64,000 nt of DNA, from contig NZ_AXAJ01000013.1 in NCBI RefSeq assembly GCF_000472445.1, forward strand, positions 1 to 64,000, read 5' to 3'. This DNA is from Burkholderia sp. WSM2230 (GTDB lineage Bacteria > Pseudomonadota > Gammaproteobacteria > Burkholderiales > Burkholderiaceae). The translations under genes were made by a program, and so were the position numbers. Below the pieces are notes generated by a model. That model made no database searches, was not told where the DNA came from, and worked only from the letters and a program-made list of their open reading frames with translations. This document shows positions 16,726-25,089 of this stretch, piece after piece (position 1 is the stretch's first letter; each line of letters starts with the position of its first letter).

Positions 16726-17724
16726 ATGCGCATGATTCTATTCAGTAGCCGCCAATACGACGTCGAGACTTTCACTGAAGCCAATGCCGCGCATCGCTAT
16801 GAACTGCATTTCCAGGAATCGCATCTGGATAGCGAGACCGCCGTTCTCGCGCACGGCTATGAGGTGGTGTGTCCGTTCGTCAACGATCTGATCGACGCTG
16901 CCGTGCTGGAACGTCTGCATGCGGGCGGCACGCGCATGATCGCTTTACGCTCGGCAGGCTTCAATCATGTCGACCTTGCGGCCGCCGAGCGTCCTGGCAT
17001 TGCCGTCGCTCGCGTGCCCGCTTATTCGCCGCACGCGGTCGCCGAGCATGCTGTCGGCCTGATCCTTGCGTTGAACCGGCGCATTCCGCGCGCCGTCGCG
17101 CGAACGCGTGAAGGCGATTTCTCGCTGCACGGACTGCTTGGTTTCGATCTGCATGGCAAGACAGTCGGTGTGGTCGGCACCGGCATGATTGGGCGCGTGT
17201 TCGGACGCATCATGGCGGGCTTCGGCATGCGCGTGCTTGCGCACGATCCCGGCACGCCCGCCGACGACCTGCTCGCGCTCGGCGCACGCTACGTCGCGCT
17301 CGACACGCTCCTGGCGGAATCGGACATTGTCAGCCTGCATTGTCCGCTGGTGCCGGCCACATACCATCTGATCGACGCGGCCGCGCTCGCCAGGATGAAG
17401 CGCGGTGCGATGCTGATCAACACCGGGCGCGGCGGGCTCGTCGAAAGCAACGCGCTGGTCGGCGCGTTGAAGGACGGCCAGCTCGGCCATCTGGGGCTCG
17501 ACGTGTATGAGGAAGAAGGCGGGCTGTTCTTCGAGGACCATTCGAATCTGCCGCTGCAAGACGACGTGCTCGCGCGTCTTCTCATGTTTCCGAATGTGAT
17601 CGTGACCGCGCACCAGGCATTCTTCACGCGCGAGGCAATGAACGAGATCGCGCAGACCACGCTCGCGAACGTCGCCGCGTGGCAGGCCGGCGCGCCCCGC
17701 AACGTGGTACGCGCAAACGGTTAG
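16726..17724 (+). CDS. ldhA: D-2-hydroxyacid dehydrogenase, probable D-lactate dehydrogenase
   Basis: NAD-dependent reduction of pyruvate to D-lactate is the likely reaction. The 332-residue product has the family N-terminal domain (RMIALRSAGFNHVDLAAAE), the dinucleotide fold GVVGTGMIGRVFGR, and the catalytic Arg in LINTGRGGLVES, Glu in LDVYEEEGGLFFED and His in VIVTAHQAFFT. The EEEGGLFFEDHS segment is typical of fermentative D-LDH (LdhA) rather than of glycerate or phosphoglycerate dehydrogenases. The ATG at 16726 follows CTGGAG. It has a hypothetical gene convergent on its right. Confidence 0.88.
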   Translation: MRMILFSSRQYDVETFTEANAAHRYELHFQESHLDSETAVLAHGYEVVCPFVNDLIDAAVLERLHAGGTRMIALRSAGFNHVDLAAAERPGIAVARVPAYSPHAVAEHAVGLILALNRRIPRAVARTREGDFSLHGLLGFDLHGKTVGVVGTGMIGRVFGRIMAGFGMRVLAHDPGTPADDLLALGARYVALDTLLAESDIVSLHCPLVPATYHLIDAAALARMKRGAMLINTGRGGLVESNALVGALKDGQLGHLGLDVYEEEGGLFFEDHSNLPLQDDVLARLLMFPNVIVTAHQAFFTREAMNEIAQTTLANVAAWQAGAPRNVVRANG

Positions 17725-17788
17725 CTCCGTCTGTTCAACGCACTGGGCCCACCGGCGGCGCATCCGGCGCATCCGGTGAACCGAACAC

Positions 17789-18403
17789 CTACACGCTGCC
17801 CGCGTTGAGCGTAACCGGACGGATCGCCGTGCGGGCGTCGTCCGGTGCACCGCACATTTCGCGCAGCAACGCGGCCTCGCGCTCGTGCACCTCGACGGGA
17901 AACCAGCGCGCCCCAGCCTCGGCGAGATAGCGCGCCCGATGCTGCCCGTTGCGAAACGCCACCACGCCCTCGCGTTGCAGACCCAGCCACCCGAGCAAGC
18001 CGGGCGCACGGCGCGTCCAGATGGTCACGTAGGGCATCTGCGGAATGCGCGGGTTGTCCGGGTCGAGGAACTCGCGAATGCCGCGCACTTTCCCCGCATG
18101 CCATTCGGCGACGGGCTTCAGCACATAATCGGTGTTGTCGCGATCGGCGCACGCAAGCAGCTTGCGCGCGTCGACGAGCACGACCTGATGCCGCGTGCCG
18201 TCGGCGACGAAGACGCGTTTCAGACGCACATGGTCGTACCATGGATGTCGCTCAAGCGGCACCATCCACACTGGTTCAGCGCAGGTCCGCGCATCCGCGG
18301 ACGATGGATTGGATAGAGGCAAAGGCAGATTCGATAAGCCGGCAGCAGTGCGCCAGCGCGTTAAAAGAGCGCTAACGCTACGAGTCGAGTGTGAAAGAAG
18401 CAT
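17789..18403 (-). CDS. Plasmid fertility inhibition factor-like protein
   Basis: Cytoplasmic protein of about 204 residues. From memory of Burkholderia annotations it belongs to the plasmid fertility inhibition factor-like family; only a search can confirm that. Recognisable blocks are RHQVVLVDARKLLACADRDN, IREFLDPDNPRIPQMPYVTI and VVAFRNGQHRARYLAEAGA. The FRNGQHRARYL block resembles a ParB-type nuclease GxxR box. No signal peptide or membrane helix is seen. The start is uncertain: ATG at 18403 is used, but the conserved part begins near MVPLERHPWYDH, about 46 residues in. It is chromosomal and lies between metabolic genes, so the fertility-inhibition name may not describe its present job. 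Confidence 0.6.
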   Translation of the reverse strand: MLLSHSTRSVSALLTRWRTAAGLSNLPLPLSNPSSADARTCAEPVWMVPLERHPWYDHVRLKRVFVADGTRHQVVLVDARKLLACADRDNTDYVLKPVAEWHAGKVRGIREFLDPDNPRIPQMPYVTIWTRRAPGLLGWLGLQREGVVAFRNGQHRARYLAEAGARWFPVEVHEREAALLREMCGAPDDARTAIRPVTLNAGSV

Positions 18404-18497
18404 GTCAAGCCACGGTATTAACTGCTCTGCATGAGCGCTGCACAGGCGCCCGAACGAACAAGCGGACGGGCGGACGCGGACCTTCAAGGACACGACG

Positions 18498-19322
18498 ATG
18501 ATTGGCAGCCGAAATTTCAATCAGTATGTGCGCATTGAGGCTAACCACGATAACGGCGTAGCAACGATCGTGCTTGAGCGCCCCGAGCGCCGTAATGCCG
18601 TCGACCGTCACGTCGCCGATGCGTTGAGCGCTGCCTTCCAGTGCTTCGAGGCCGAGCCGGCGTGGCGCGCGGCCGTGCTGTTCGGCGCGGGCGGCACTTT
18701 CTGCGCGGGCGCGGACCTGAGCGCGCTCGCCGACGAAACTCGTCGCAACGAGATAAGCGCGGACGGCAGCGGCTCTGGACCGATGGGACCGACGCGTATG
18801 AATTTCACGAAGCCGGTCATCGCGGCAATTTCTGGCTATGCAGTCGCGGGCGGACTCGAACTGGCGGCAATGTGCGACCTGCGTGTCGTCGAGGAAGACG
18901 CGGTGCTCGGCGTGTTCTGCCGCCGCGTCGGCATTCCGTTGATCGACGGCGGGACTATCCGCTTGCCTCGGCTGATTGGCCTGTCGCGCGCGCTCGATCT
19001 GATTCTCACTGGCCGCGCGGTGAGCGCCCAGGAAGCGCTGGACTTCGGCCTCGCCAACCGTGTAGTCCCCAAAGGTGAGGCGCGCGCGTCGGCAGAGCAA
19101 CTCGCGGCTGAGCTGGCGGCGTTCCCGCAGGCGGCGCTTCTGGCCGATCGGCAGTCTGTGCTGGAAAACAGCATGCTGGAAAATTTCGCCGAGGCACTGC
19201 GGCGTGAGGGCGCCGGTGGATATCAGGCGGTATTCGATGAGGGCGTCGCGGGCGCCGCGCGGTTTATAAAAGGCGCTGGGCGTCATGGCGAAACGCCAGG
19301 TTCGGGAGATACCGACGGATAG
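18498..19322 (+). CDS. Crotonase/enoyl-CoA hydratase family protein
   Basis: Crotonase-fold protein of 274 residues acting on an acyl-CoA thioester. The first oxyanion-hole loop is FCAGADLSAL and the second is ISGYAVAGGLELAAMCDLRV, which keeps the first catalytic Glu of enoyl-CoA hydratases. At the second catalytic position, where hydratases have GQPE, this protein has GVFC, so the Glu is replaced by Cys. It may therefore be an isomerase, hydrolase or other crotonase rather than a classical hydratase. CAAGGA precedes the ATG at 18498. Neighbours give no pathway clue. Confidence 0.8.
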   Translation: MIGSRNFNQYVRIEANHDNGVATIVLERPERRNAVDRHVADALSAAFQCFEAEPAWRAAVLFGAGGTFCAGADLSALADETRRNEISADGSGSGPMGPTRMNFTKPVIAAISGYAVAGGLELAAMCDLRVVEEDAVLGVFCRRVGIPLIDGGTIRLPRLIGLSRALDLILTGRAVSAQEALDFGLANRVVPKGEARASAEQLAAELAAFPQAALLADRQSVLENSMLENFAEALRREGAGGYQAVFDEGVAGAARFIKGAGRHGETPGSGDTDG

Positions 19323-19491
19323 CATCGGCTGGTGGCTTCAAAAACAACACCCGCACCGGCGCCGGGCACTATCGTTTTGACTTAGGTAGAATCCCTGACT
19401 TCTTTGCTCCCCACGGCGCACGCGCTCTCGTCCCGAAAGCGCGCGCCGGCCGCGCGACGCCTGCCGCCGCGCCGACTCATAGTCCGCCGCC

Positions 19492-20658
19492 ATGCCTTTG
19501 CCTCTGCTTGCTCTCGCCGTTGCCGCCTTTGGCATCGGCACTACTGAATTCGTCATCATGGGGCTCTTGCCCGACGTCGCCCGCGACCTGGCGGTTTCGA
19601 TTCCGGCGGCCGGCATGCTGGTTTCGGCTTATGCGCTTGGCGTGACCATCGGCGCGCCGATCGTGGCGATCGCGGTCGCCAACATGCCGCGCAAGAAAGC
19701 GCTGATGAGCCTGATCGGCGTATTCATCGTCGGCAATCTGCTGTGCGCGCTCGCGCCGGGCTACGCGGTGTTGATGGCCGCGCGAATCGTCACGGCGTTC
19801 TGCCACGGCGCGTTTTTCGGAATCGGCTCGGTGGTCGCCGCCGGGCTTGTCGCGCCGAACCGCCGCGCGCAGGCCATCGCGCTGATGTTCACCGGCCTCA
19901 CGCTTGCCAACGTATTAGGTGTGCCGCTCGGCACCGCGCTCGGCCAGGCTGCCGGCTGGCGGGCGACCTTCTGGGCGGTGACTGGCATCGGCATCGCCGC
20001 GGCCGCCGCGCTCGCAGTCTGCCTGCCCGCGAAGATCGAGATGCAGCAGGCGAGCCTCGTGCGCGAGTTCAGCGTGCTGAAGAACCCGCAGGTGCTGATG
20101 GTGCTCGGCATCAGCGTGCTGGCATCGGCCAGCCTCTTCTCCACCTTCACCTACATCACGCCGATTCTCGAAGATGTGACCGGCTTTACGCCGCACGCGG
20201 TCACGCTCGTGCTGCTGCTGTTCGGCCTTGGGCTGACCGTTGGCAGCACGCTCGGCGGCAAGCTCGCCGACTGGCGTCTGATGCCTTCGCTGGTGGGCTT
20301 TCTGTTCGCCATCGTCGTGATCCTGACGATCTTCGCCGGCACCATGCACGCCGAAATCCCGGCGATGATCACCATCTTCGCGTGGGGCGTTCTGGCGTTC
20401 GCCATCGTGCCGCCGCTGCAAATGCTGATTGTCGACCGCGCGAGCGACGCGCCGAATCTTGCGTCGACGTTGAACCAGGGCGCATTCAACCTCGGCAATG
20501 CAACGGGCGCGTGGCTCGGCGGCATGGCAATCGGCGCGGGTGCGCCGTTGACCAGGCTGCCGTGGGTTGGAGTGGCGACATCGATTGGCGCGCTGGCGCT
20601 GACGCTGTGGTCCGTGTCGATCGAACGGCGCTCACAGCGAGTGGCAGTGGTGGGATAA
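19492..20658 (+). CDS. MFS transporter, drug:H+ antiporter-1 type (AraJ/YdhP-like)
   Basis: Inner-membrane efflux permease of 388 residues with about twelve predicted helices. The N-terminus LALAVAAFGIGTTEFVIMGL is characteristic of the AraJ/YdhP/arabinose-efflux branch. The loop NMPRKKALM stands at the usual A-motif position, and TGLTLANVLGVPLGTALGQ is the antiporter motif C region. Substrate cannot be inferred; sugars, purine analogues and drugs are known for this branch. It converges on fahA across a hairpin. No regulator gene is adjacent. Confidence 0.85.
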   Translation: MPLPLLALAVAAFGIGTTEFVIMGLLPDVARDLAVSIPAAGMLVSAYALGVTIGAPIVAIAVANMPRKKALMSLIGVFIVGNLLCALAPGYAVLMAARIVTAFCHGAFFGIGSVVAAGLVAPNRRAQAIALMFTGLTLANVLGVPLGTALGQAAGWRATFWAVTGIGIAAAAALAVCLPAKIEMQQASLVREFSVLKNPQVLMVLGISVLASASLFSTFTYITPILEDVTGFTPHAVTLVLLLFGLGLTVGSTLGGKLADWRLMPSLVGFLFAIVVILTIFAGTMHAEIPAMITIFAWGVLAFAIVPPLQMLIVDRASDAPNLASTLNQGAFNLGNATGAWLGGMAIGAGAPLTRLPWVGVATSIGALALTLWSVSIERRSQRVAVVG

Positions 20659-20672
20659 GAGCTGCTGTGAAA

Positions 20673-20703
20673 GCGCCGGCCGGCTTCGTGCGACGGCCGG
20701 CGC
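20673..20703. terminator. Hairpin between convergent MFS and fahA genes
   Basis: GCGCCGGCCG (20673-20682) pairs perfectly with CGGCCGGCGC (20694-20703), loop 11 bases. It sits 14 bases after the MFS stop and just before the fahA stop, so it can end transcripts from both sides, although no T-run is present. Confidence 0.55.
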
Positions 20704-20711
20704 GCTTCGCG

Positions 20712-22013
20712 TCACTCCCACGCCGCCACAATCTCCCCCACACACGTGCCAAACCCCACGCGATAACCCTCTCCCTGGCACCAGCCAGCGAGCGTCAATT
20801 CATCGCCGTCTTCGATAAAGCTGCGCGTGCCGCCCTCTTTCAGCTCGAGCGGCTTCTTGCCGTTCCACGTCAGCTCGAGCAGGCTGCCGTACGAGTCTTC
20901 CGTTGGACCGCTGATCGTGCCCGAGCCCATCAGGTCGCCCACTCGCGTGTTGCAGCCCGACACCGTGTGATGCGCGAGTTGCTGCGCCATCGTCCAGTAC
21001 ATGTACCTGAAGTTGGTCCGCGTGATCGTCGTTGCCTGTTTGGCGCCTTGGGGACGCAGCTTCACTTCCAGCACGATGTCGAACGCGTGGTCGCCGTCAT
21101 GCCGCAGGTATGCAAGCGGCTCGGGCTCCTGCACCGGCTGCGCGACGCGAAAAGGCTCGAGCGCATCGAGCGTGACGACCCATGGCGAAATGGTGGTCGC
21201 GAACGTCTTTGCATTGAACGGACCGAGCGGCACATATTCCCATTGCTGGATATCGCGAGCGCTCCAGTCATTCAGCAGCACCATGCCGAAGATGTGCGCT
21301 TCGGCGTCCGCGCACGCAATCGGCTCGCCCAACGCATTGCCGCCGCCGATCACAAAGCCCGTCTCCAGCTCGATATCGAGCTTGCGGCACGCGCCGAACA
21401 CCGGCCGTTCCTGATCGGGCAACTTGAGTTGACCATTCGGCCGACGCACCGGCGTGCCGCTCACCACCACCGACGACGCGCGTCCGTTGTAACCAATCGG
21501 CATCTCCGACCAGTTCGGCAGCAGCGCATTCTTCGGATCCCGAAACATGCAGCCGACGTTCGTCGCGTGTTCTTTCGACGAATAAAAATCGGTGTAGCCG
21601 GGAATCTGCACGGGCAGATGAAGCCGCGCATCGGCCGCGCGCACCAACGCTTTGGCGCGCAGCGCAGCGTCGTCGCGCAAGGTGACCGTCTCCCGCGCAA
21701 GCAGCCTGCTCAACTGGATGCGCACGCTGCGCCACGCGTCGCGGCCCAGCGCGATGAAGTCGTTTAACGTGTCGCGCGCCAAAACGTCGGCGGTCGACGG
21801 CACCTTCAGCAGCCCCGCCGCCTGCAATGCGGCCAGATCGACGATTTCATCGCCTATCGCCACGCCTACGCGGCGCGCAGGGTTGCTCGTGTCGCTGAAA
21901 ACGCCGAACGGCAGGTTCTGGATCGGGAAGTCGTGACTCGGCTGGTTGGCCGACTCGACCCAGCTTTTGCGCAACGGATCGAGCGTTGCCTGAAGATCGC
22001 TCACTGCGCTCAT
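20712..22013 (-). CDS. fahA: Fumarylacetoacetase
   Basis: Hydrolyses fumarylacetoacetate to fumarate and acetoacetate, the end of tyrosine/homogentisate breakdown. The 433-residue length matches the long FAH form with its own N-terminal domain (SHDFPIQNLPFGVFS). Metal and catalytic residues are visible in YTDFYSSKEHATNVG, LDIELETGFVIGGGN and LLNDWSARDIQQWEYVPLG. Its ATG at 22013 overlaps the hmgA stop (ATGA), so the two are translationally coupled. The pathway step between them, maleylacetoacetate isomerase, is not in the window. Confidence 0.96.
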   Translation of the reverse strand: MSAVSDLQATLDPLRKSWVESANQPSHDFPIQNLPFGVFSDTSNPARRVGVAIGDEIVDLAALQAAGLLKVPSTADVLARDTLNDFIALGRDAWRSVRIQLSRLLARETVTLRDDAALRAKALVRAADARLHLPVQIPGYTDFYSSKEHATNVGCMFRDPKNALLPNWSEMPIGYNGRASSVVVSGTPVRRPNGQLKLPDQERPVFGACRKLDIELETGFVIGGGNALGEPIACADAEAHIFGMVLLNDWSARDIQQWEYVPLGPFNAKTFATTISPWVVTLDALEPFRVAQPVQEPEPLAYLRHDGDHAFDIVLEVKLRPQGAKQATTITRTNFRYMYWTMAQQLAHHTVSGCNTRVGDLMGSGTISGPTEDSYGSLLELTWNGKKPLELKEGGTRSFIEDGDELTLAGWCQGEGYRVGFGTCVGEIVAAWE

Positions 22014-23356
22014 CGTTGCTCCGGATCGAAGTGTTTCTTGAGACCTTGCCAGCACTCGTAGTAGTGCGCCTGAAGTTGCGCGGTTTCGAGTGCAAAGCGC
22101 GTCGGCTTGATCAGCGTGCGCGTTTCGAACATGAAGGCCATGGTGTCGCCCACCTTGTTCGGCTTCGACGTGTCGCTGTGAGACGCTTTCTCGAAGGTCT
22201 CGGCGTCGGGGCCGTGGCCCGACATGCAGTTGTGCAGGCTCGCGCCGCCCGGCATGAAGCCCTCGGCCTTCGCGTCGTACACGCCATGCACGAGGCCCAT
22301 GAATTCGCTCGCGACATTGCGATGGAACCACGGCGGGCGGAACGTATCTTCCGCGGCGAGCCAGCGCGGCGGGAAGATCACGAAGTCGATCGCGTCGACG
22401 CCCGGCGTGTCGCTTTGCGATTGCAGCACGAGAAATATCGACGGGTCCGGGTGGTCGAAGCTGATCGAGCCAATCGTGTTGAAGCGCCGCAAGTCGTATT
22501 TATACGGCGCGTAGTTGCCGTGCCACGCCACCACGTCGAGCGGCGAGTGGCCAATGTCCGCGCGCCACAGATTGCCGTTCATCTTCGCGACGAGTTCGAA
22601 GTTGCCTTCGCGGTCCTCGTAGGCGGCATGCGGCGTCAAGAAGTCGCGCGGGTTCGCAAGACCGTTTGAGCCGATCGGACCCAAGTCAGGCAAGCGCAGC
22701 AACGCCCCAAAGTTTTCGCAGATGTAGCCACGCGCGGCGCCGTCCGGCAGGCTCACCGTGAAGCGCACGCCGCGCGGAATCACCGCGATTTCGAACCGTT
22801 CGACGTGAAGCCGGCCGAGTTCGGTCGCGATATCGAGACGCCCTTCCTGCGGCACGATCAGCAGTTCGCCGTCCGCGCTGTAGAAGAAGCGGTCCGTCAT
22901 CGAGCGATTCGCTGCGTACAGGTGAATCGCGCAGCCGCTCATCGATTCGGCGGCGCCGTTGCCCGCCATCGTCACCCAGCCGTCGACGAAATCAGTCGGC
23001 TCAGCCGGCATGGGCAAAGGATCCCAGCGCAGCTGGTTGGGCGGCGTCGGCGGTACCTCGGCGAAATTGGCGACAAGCCGCTCTGAAGGCAGCGGCGCGA
23101 ACGGCTTGTGCACCGCCGCCGGACGGATGCGGTACAGCCAGGAACGCCGGTTATGGCCTCGCGGCGCGGTAAACGCCGTGCCCGACAACTGTTCGGCATA
23201 CAAACCATAGGCGACGCGTTGCGGCGAATTGCGCCCTTCGGGCAAGGCGCCCGGCAAAGCCTCCGTCGCGAATTCGTTAGCAAAGCCGGACTGATAGCCG
23301 GGCTCGATCTCGAGCCGCGAGTTCAGCGTATTCGGCTGACGTGTTGGGGTATCCAT
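22010..23356 (-). CDS. hmgA: Homogentisate 1,2-dioxygenase
   Basis: Fe(II) ring-cleaving dioxygenase opening homogentisate to maleylacetoacetate. The 448-residue product has the family start YQSGFANEFATEALPGALP, the block RRSWLYRIRPAAVHKPF and the iron ligands in WFHRNVASEFMGLVHGVYDAK (His, Glu) and LHNCMSGHGPD (His). The ATG at 23356 follows GGAGG. It is the middle gene of an MFS-hmgA-fahA operon on the minus strand. Control is probably exerted at the paired palindromes upstream of the MFS gene. Confidence 0.96.
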   Translation of the reverse strand: MDTPTRQPNTLNSRLEIEPGYQSGFANEFATEALPGALPEGRNSPQRVAYGLYAEQLSGTAFTAPRGHNRRSWLYRIRPAAVHKPFAPLPSERLVANFAEVPPTPPNQLRWDPLPMPAEPTDFVDGWVTMAGNGAAESMSGCAIHLYAANRSMTDRFFYSADGELLIVPQEGRLDIATELGRLHVERFEIAVIPRGVRFTVSLPDGAARGYICENFGALLRLPDLGPIGSNGLANPRDFLTPHAAYEDREGNFELVAKMNGNLWRADIGHSPLDVVAWHGNYAPYKYDLRRFNTIGSISFDHPDPSIFLVLQSQSDTPGVDAIDFVIFPPRWLAAEDTFRPPWFHRNVASEFMGLVHGVYDAKAEGFMPGGASLHNCMSGHGPDAETFEKASHSDTSKPNKVGDTMAFMFETRTLIKPTRFALETAQLQAHYYECWQGLKKHFDPEQR

Positions 23357-23387
23357 GCGAGGTCCTCCGTTGATACTGTTTTGTGTC

Positions 23388-24752
23388 TCACGCAGTTTGC
23401 GGCTCCGACGGGCGGCTGCGTTGCCGCGTCGCCGCCGCGAGTGCGACCACCAGCAGCGCGGAACACAGCACCGGCACGGCGGCCGCATGAAAGAGCGATT
23501 CGTTCGACCAGTTCAGCGCAATCAGTTGCCCGCCGACGAGCGGTCCTATCACCGAGCCGATCCGCCCGATGCCGAGGCTCCAGCCAATGCCCGTCGAGCG
23601 CAACGTGGTCGGATAGAAGTGGCCGGCCAGCGCGTTCACCGCCGGCTGTCCGCCGACCACACAGAAGCCGCCCGCGAACACCACCAGCAAAAGCCACGGC
23701 AACACATGCGCGACGGTGCCGATGGTGCCCACGGCGAGCGCCGCGCCCGCAAAGCACACGAACAGCACGCGCACAAAGCCGAAACGTTCGATAAACCAGC
23801 CGAGCATCAACGTGCCCACCACGCCGCCCGTCTGCAACACGGTGCCGACGATCACCGCCGTGCCCGGCGAATAACCGGCCTCGCGCATCACGGTAGGCAG
23901 CCAGTTCGACAGGAAGTACAGATCGATCAGGTTCATGAAGCTGATCGCCCAGAGAATCAGCGTGACAGGCGCGCGGCCCGCGCGGAACAGCTCCGCCACC
24001 GGCGCACCGTCATTGCCCTTTTCGCGCACCACGACGCGCGTGTCGGCGTCGATCTGCAGGTTCGGATTGAATCGCGCGAGCCAGCGCAACGCGCGGTCGC
24101 TGCGGCCCTTCAGCACGAGAAACTGCAGCGATTCGGGCAGCAGCGCAAGCATCGCAACGGCTAGTAGCAGCGGCACCACGCCGCCGACCCAGAACACCGC
24201 GCGCCAGCCATAGGCCGGAATCAGCGCGGCGCTGATGAAGCCGCCGAGCGCCGCGCCCAACGTGAAGCCGCAGGACACCAGCATCATGTGCTTCACGCGA
24301 TGCGCGGGCGTCGAGAATTCGCCGACGAGCGCCATCGCGTTCGGCATGATGCAGCCGAGGCCGAGGCCCGTGATGAAGCGCAGCGCGATCAACGCGGGAA
24401 TCGTCGAGACAAAGGGCGTGGCGAGCATCGACAGCGCGAAGAAAAACGTCGCGCCGATCAGCACCGGACGGCGGCCGATGCGGTCGGCCAGCACCGACAG
24501 CCCCAGCGCCCCGAGCAGCATGCCGAGCAGGCTCGCGCTGAAAACCGGACCGAGCGCGGCCTTCGACACATGCCATTCGCCGATCACGCTCGGCGCCACG
24601 TAGCCCATGGCCTGCGCGTCGAAGCCGTCGATCACGAGGCACAGCCCGCACAGGGCGAGCAGCATGAACTGGAACGCAGGGCGATGCGTTTCGCCGAGCA
24701 CGCGCTCGACTTCGATTACGTTGGGGGTTGCTGGGGCCCGCTGGGCGCTCAT
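23388..24752 (-). CDS. MFS transporter, aromatic acid:H+ symporter family
   Basis: Inner-membrane permease of 454 residues with about twelve helices. It has the AAHS-type motif LVIDGFDAQAMGYVAPSV in helix 1, LADRIGRRPVLI in loop 2-3, and a long cytoplasmic loop (LQFLVLKGRSDRALRWLARF) before helix 7. AAHS members import benzoate-like acids such as 4-hydroxybenzoate, protocatechuate or gentisate. Its place just ahead of hmgA, 31 bases away, suggests import of homogentisate or a precursor such as a hydroxyphenylacetate; this is inferred. It is the first gene of the operon. Confidence 0.88.
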   Translation of the reverse strand: MSAQRAPATPNVIEVERVLGETHRPAFQFMLLALCGLCLVIDGFDAQAMGYVAPSVIGEWHVSKAALGPVFSASLLGMLLGALGLSVLADRIGRRPVLIGATFFFALSMLATPFVSTIPALIALRFITGLGLGCIMPNAMALVGEFSTPAHRVKHMMLVSCGFTLGAALGGFISAALIPAYGWRAVFWVGGVVPLLLAVAMLALLPESLQFLVLKGRSDRALRWLARFNPNLQIDADTRVVVREKGNDGAPVAELFRAGRAPVTLILWAISFMNLIDLYFLSNWLPTVMREAGYSPGTAVIVGTVLQTGGVVGTLMLGWFIERFGFVRVLFVCFAGAALAVGTIGTVAHVLPWLLLVVFAGGFCVVGGQPAVNALAGHFYPTTLRSTGIGWSLGIGRIGSVIGPLVGGQLIALNWSNESLFHAAAVPVLCSALLVVALAAATRQRSRPSEPQTA

Positions 24753-24872
24753 TGAGTTGTCTCCGGGTGTGGTTGTCGTAAGAACTGCGGTTGCCGAAAG
24801 ATCTGAAGCCGGCGCACTGCGTGTCGCGCGACTTCACCGCCGCATTGCCGGTGCAGATGCCGACGCCAAGAA

Positions 24873-24906
24873 TTTACGCATAGTAAAACGAATTACGATA
24901 TGTGAA
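24873..24906. promoter_or_regulatory. Paired palindromes upstream of the homogentisate operon
   Basis: TTTAC-GCATA-GTAAA (24873-24887) is a perfect 5-5-5 palindrome. A second copy, ATTAC-GATAT-GTGAA (24892-24906), matches the first in 8 of 10 arm bases; the centres are 19 bp apart. The site is about 120-150 bases upstream of the MFS start and sits in the only AT-rich part of the 24753-25089 intergenic region. Size and form suit a dimeric regulator such as IclR. The rest of this 337-base region shows nothing else I can name. Confidence 0.55.
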
Positions 24907-25089
24907 ATTAACGTATACCCTGACGCAGACGCCGAAACGCGCGGAAGCCCACGCAGACAGGCGTTCGGCGGATATGGTTATGAGCATTTTGTTCATGTGA
25001 CGGCGGCGGGGACTGCTACCATCGAAGAATGCGGCGCACGCGCCCTGTTCCGGTGCCCAACGCGCCACCCAAGTATTCCACTCGCCTAA

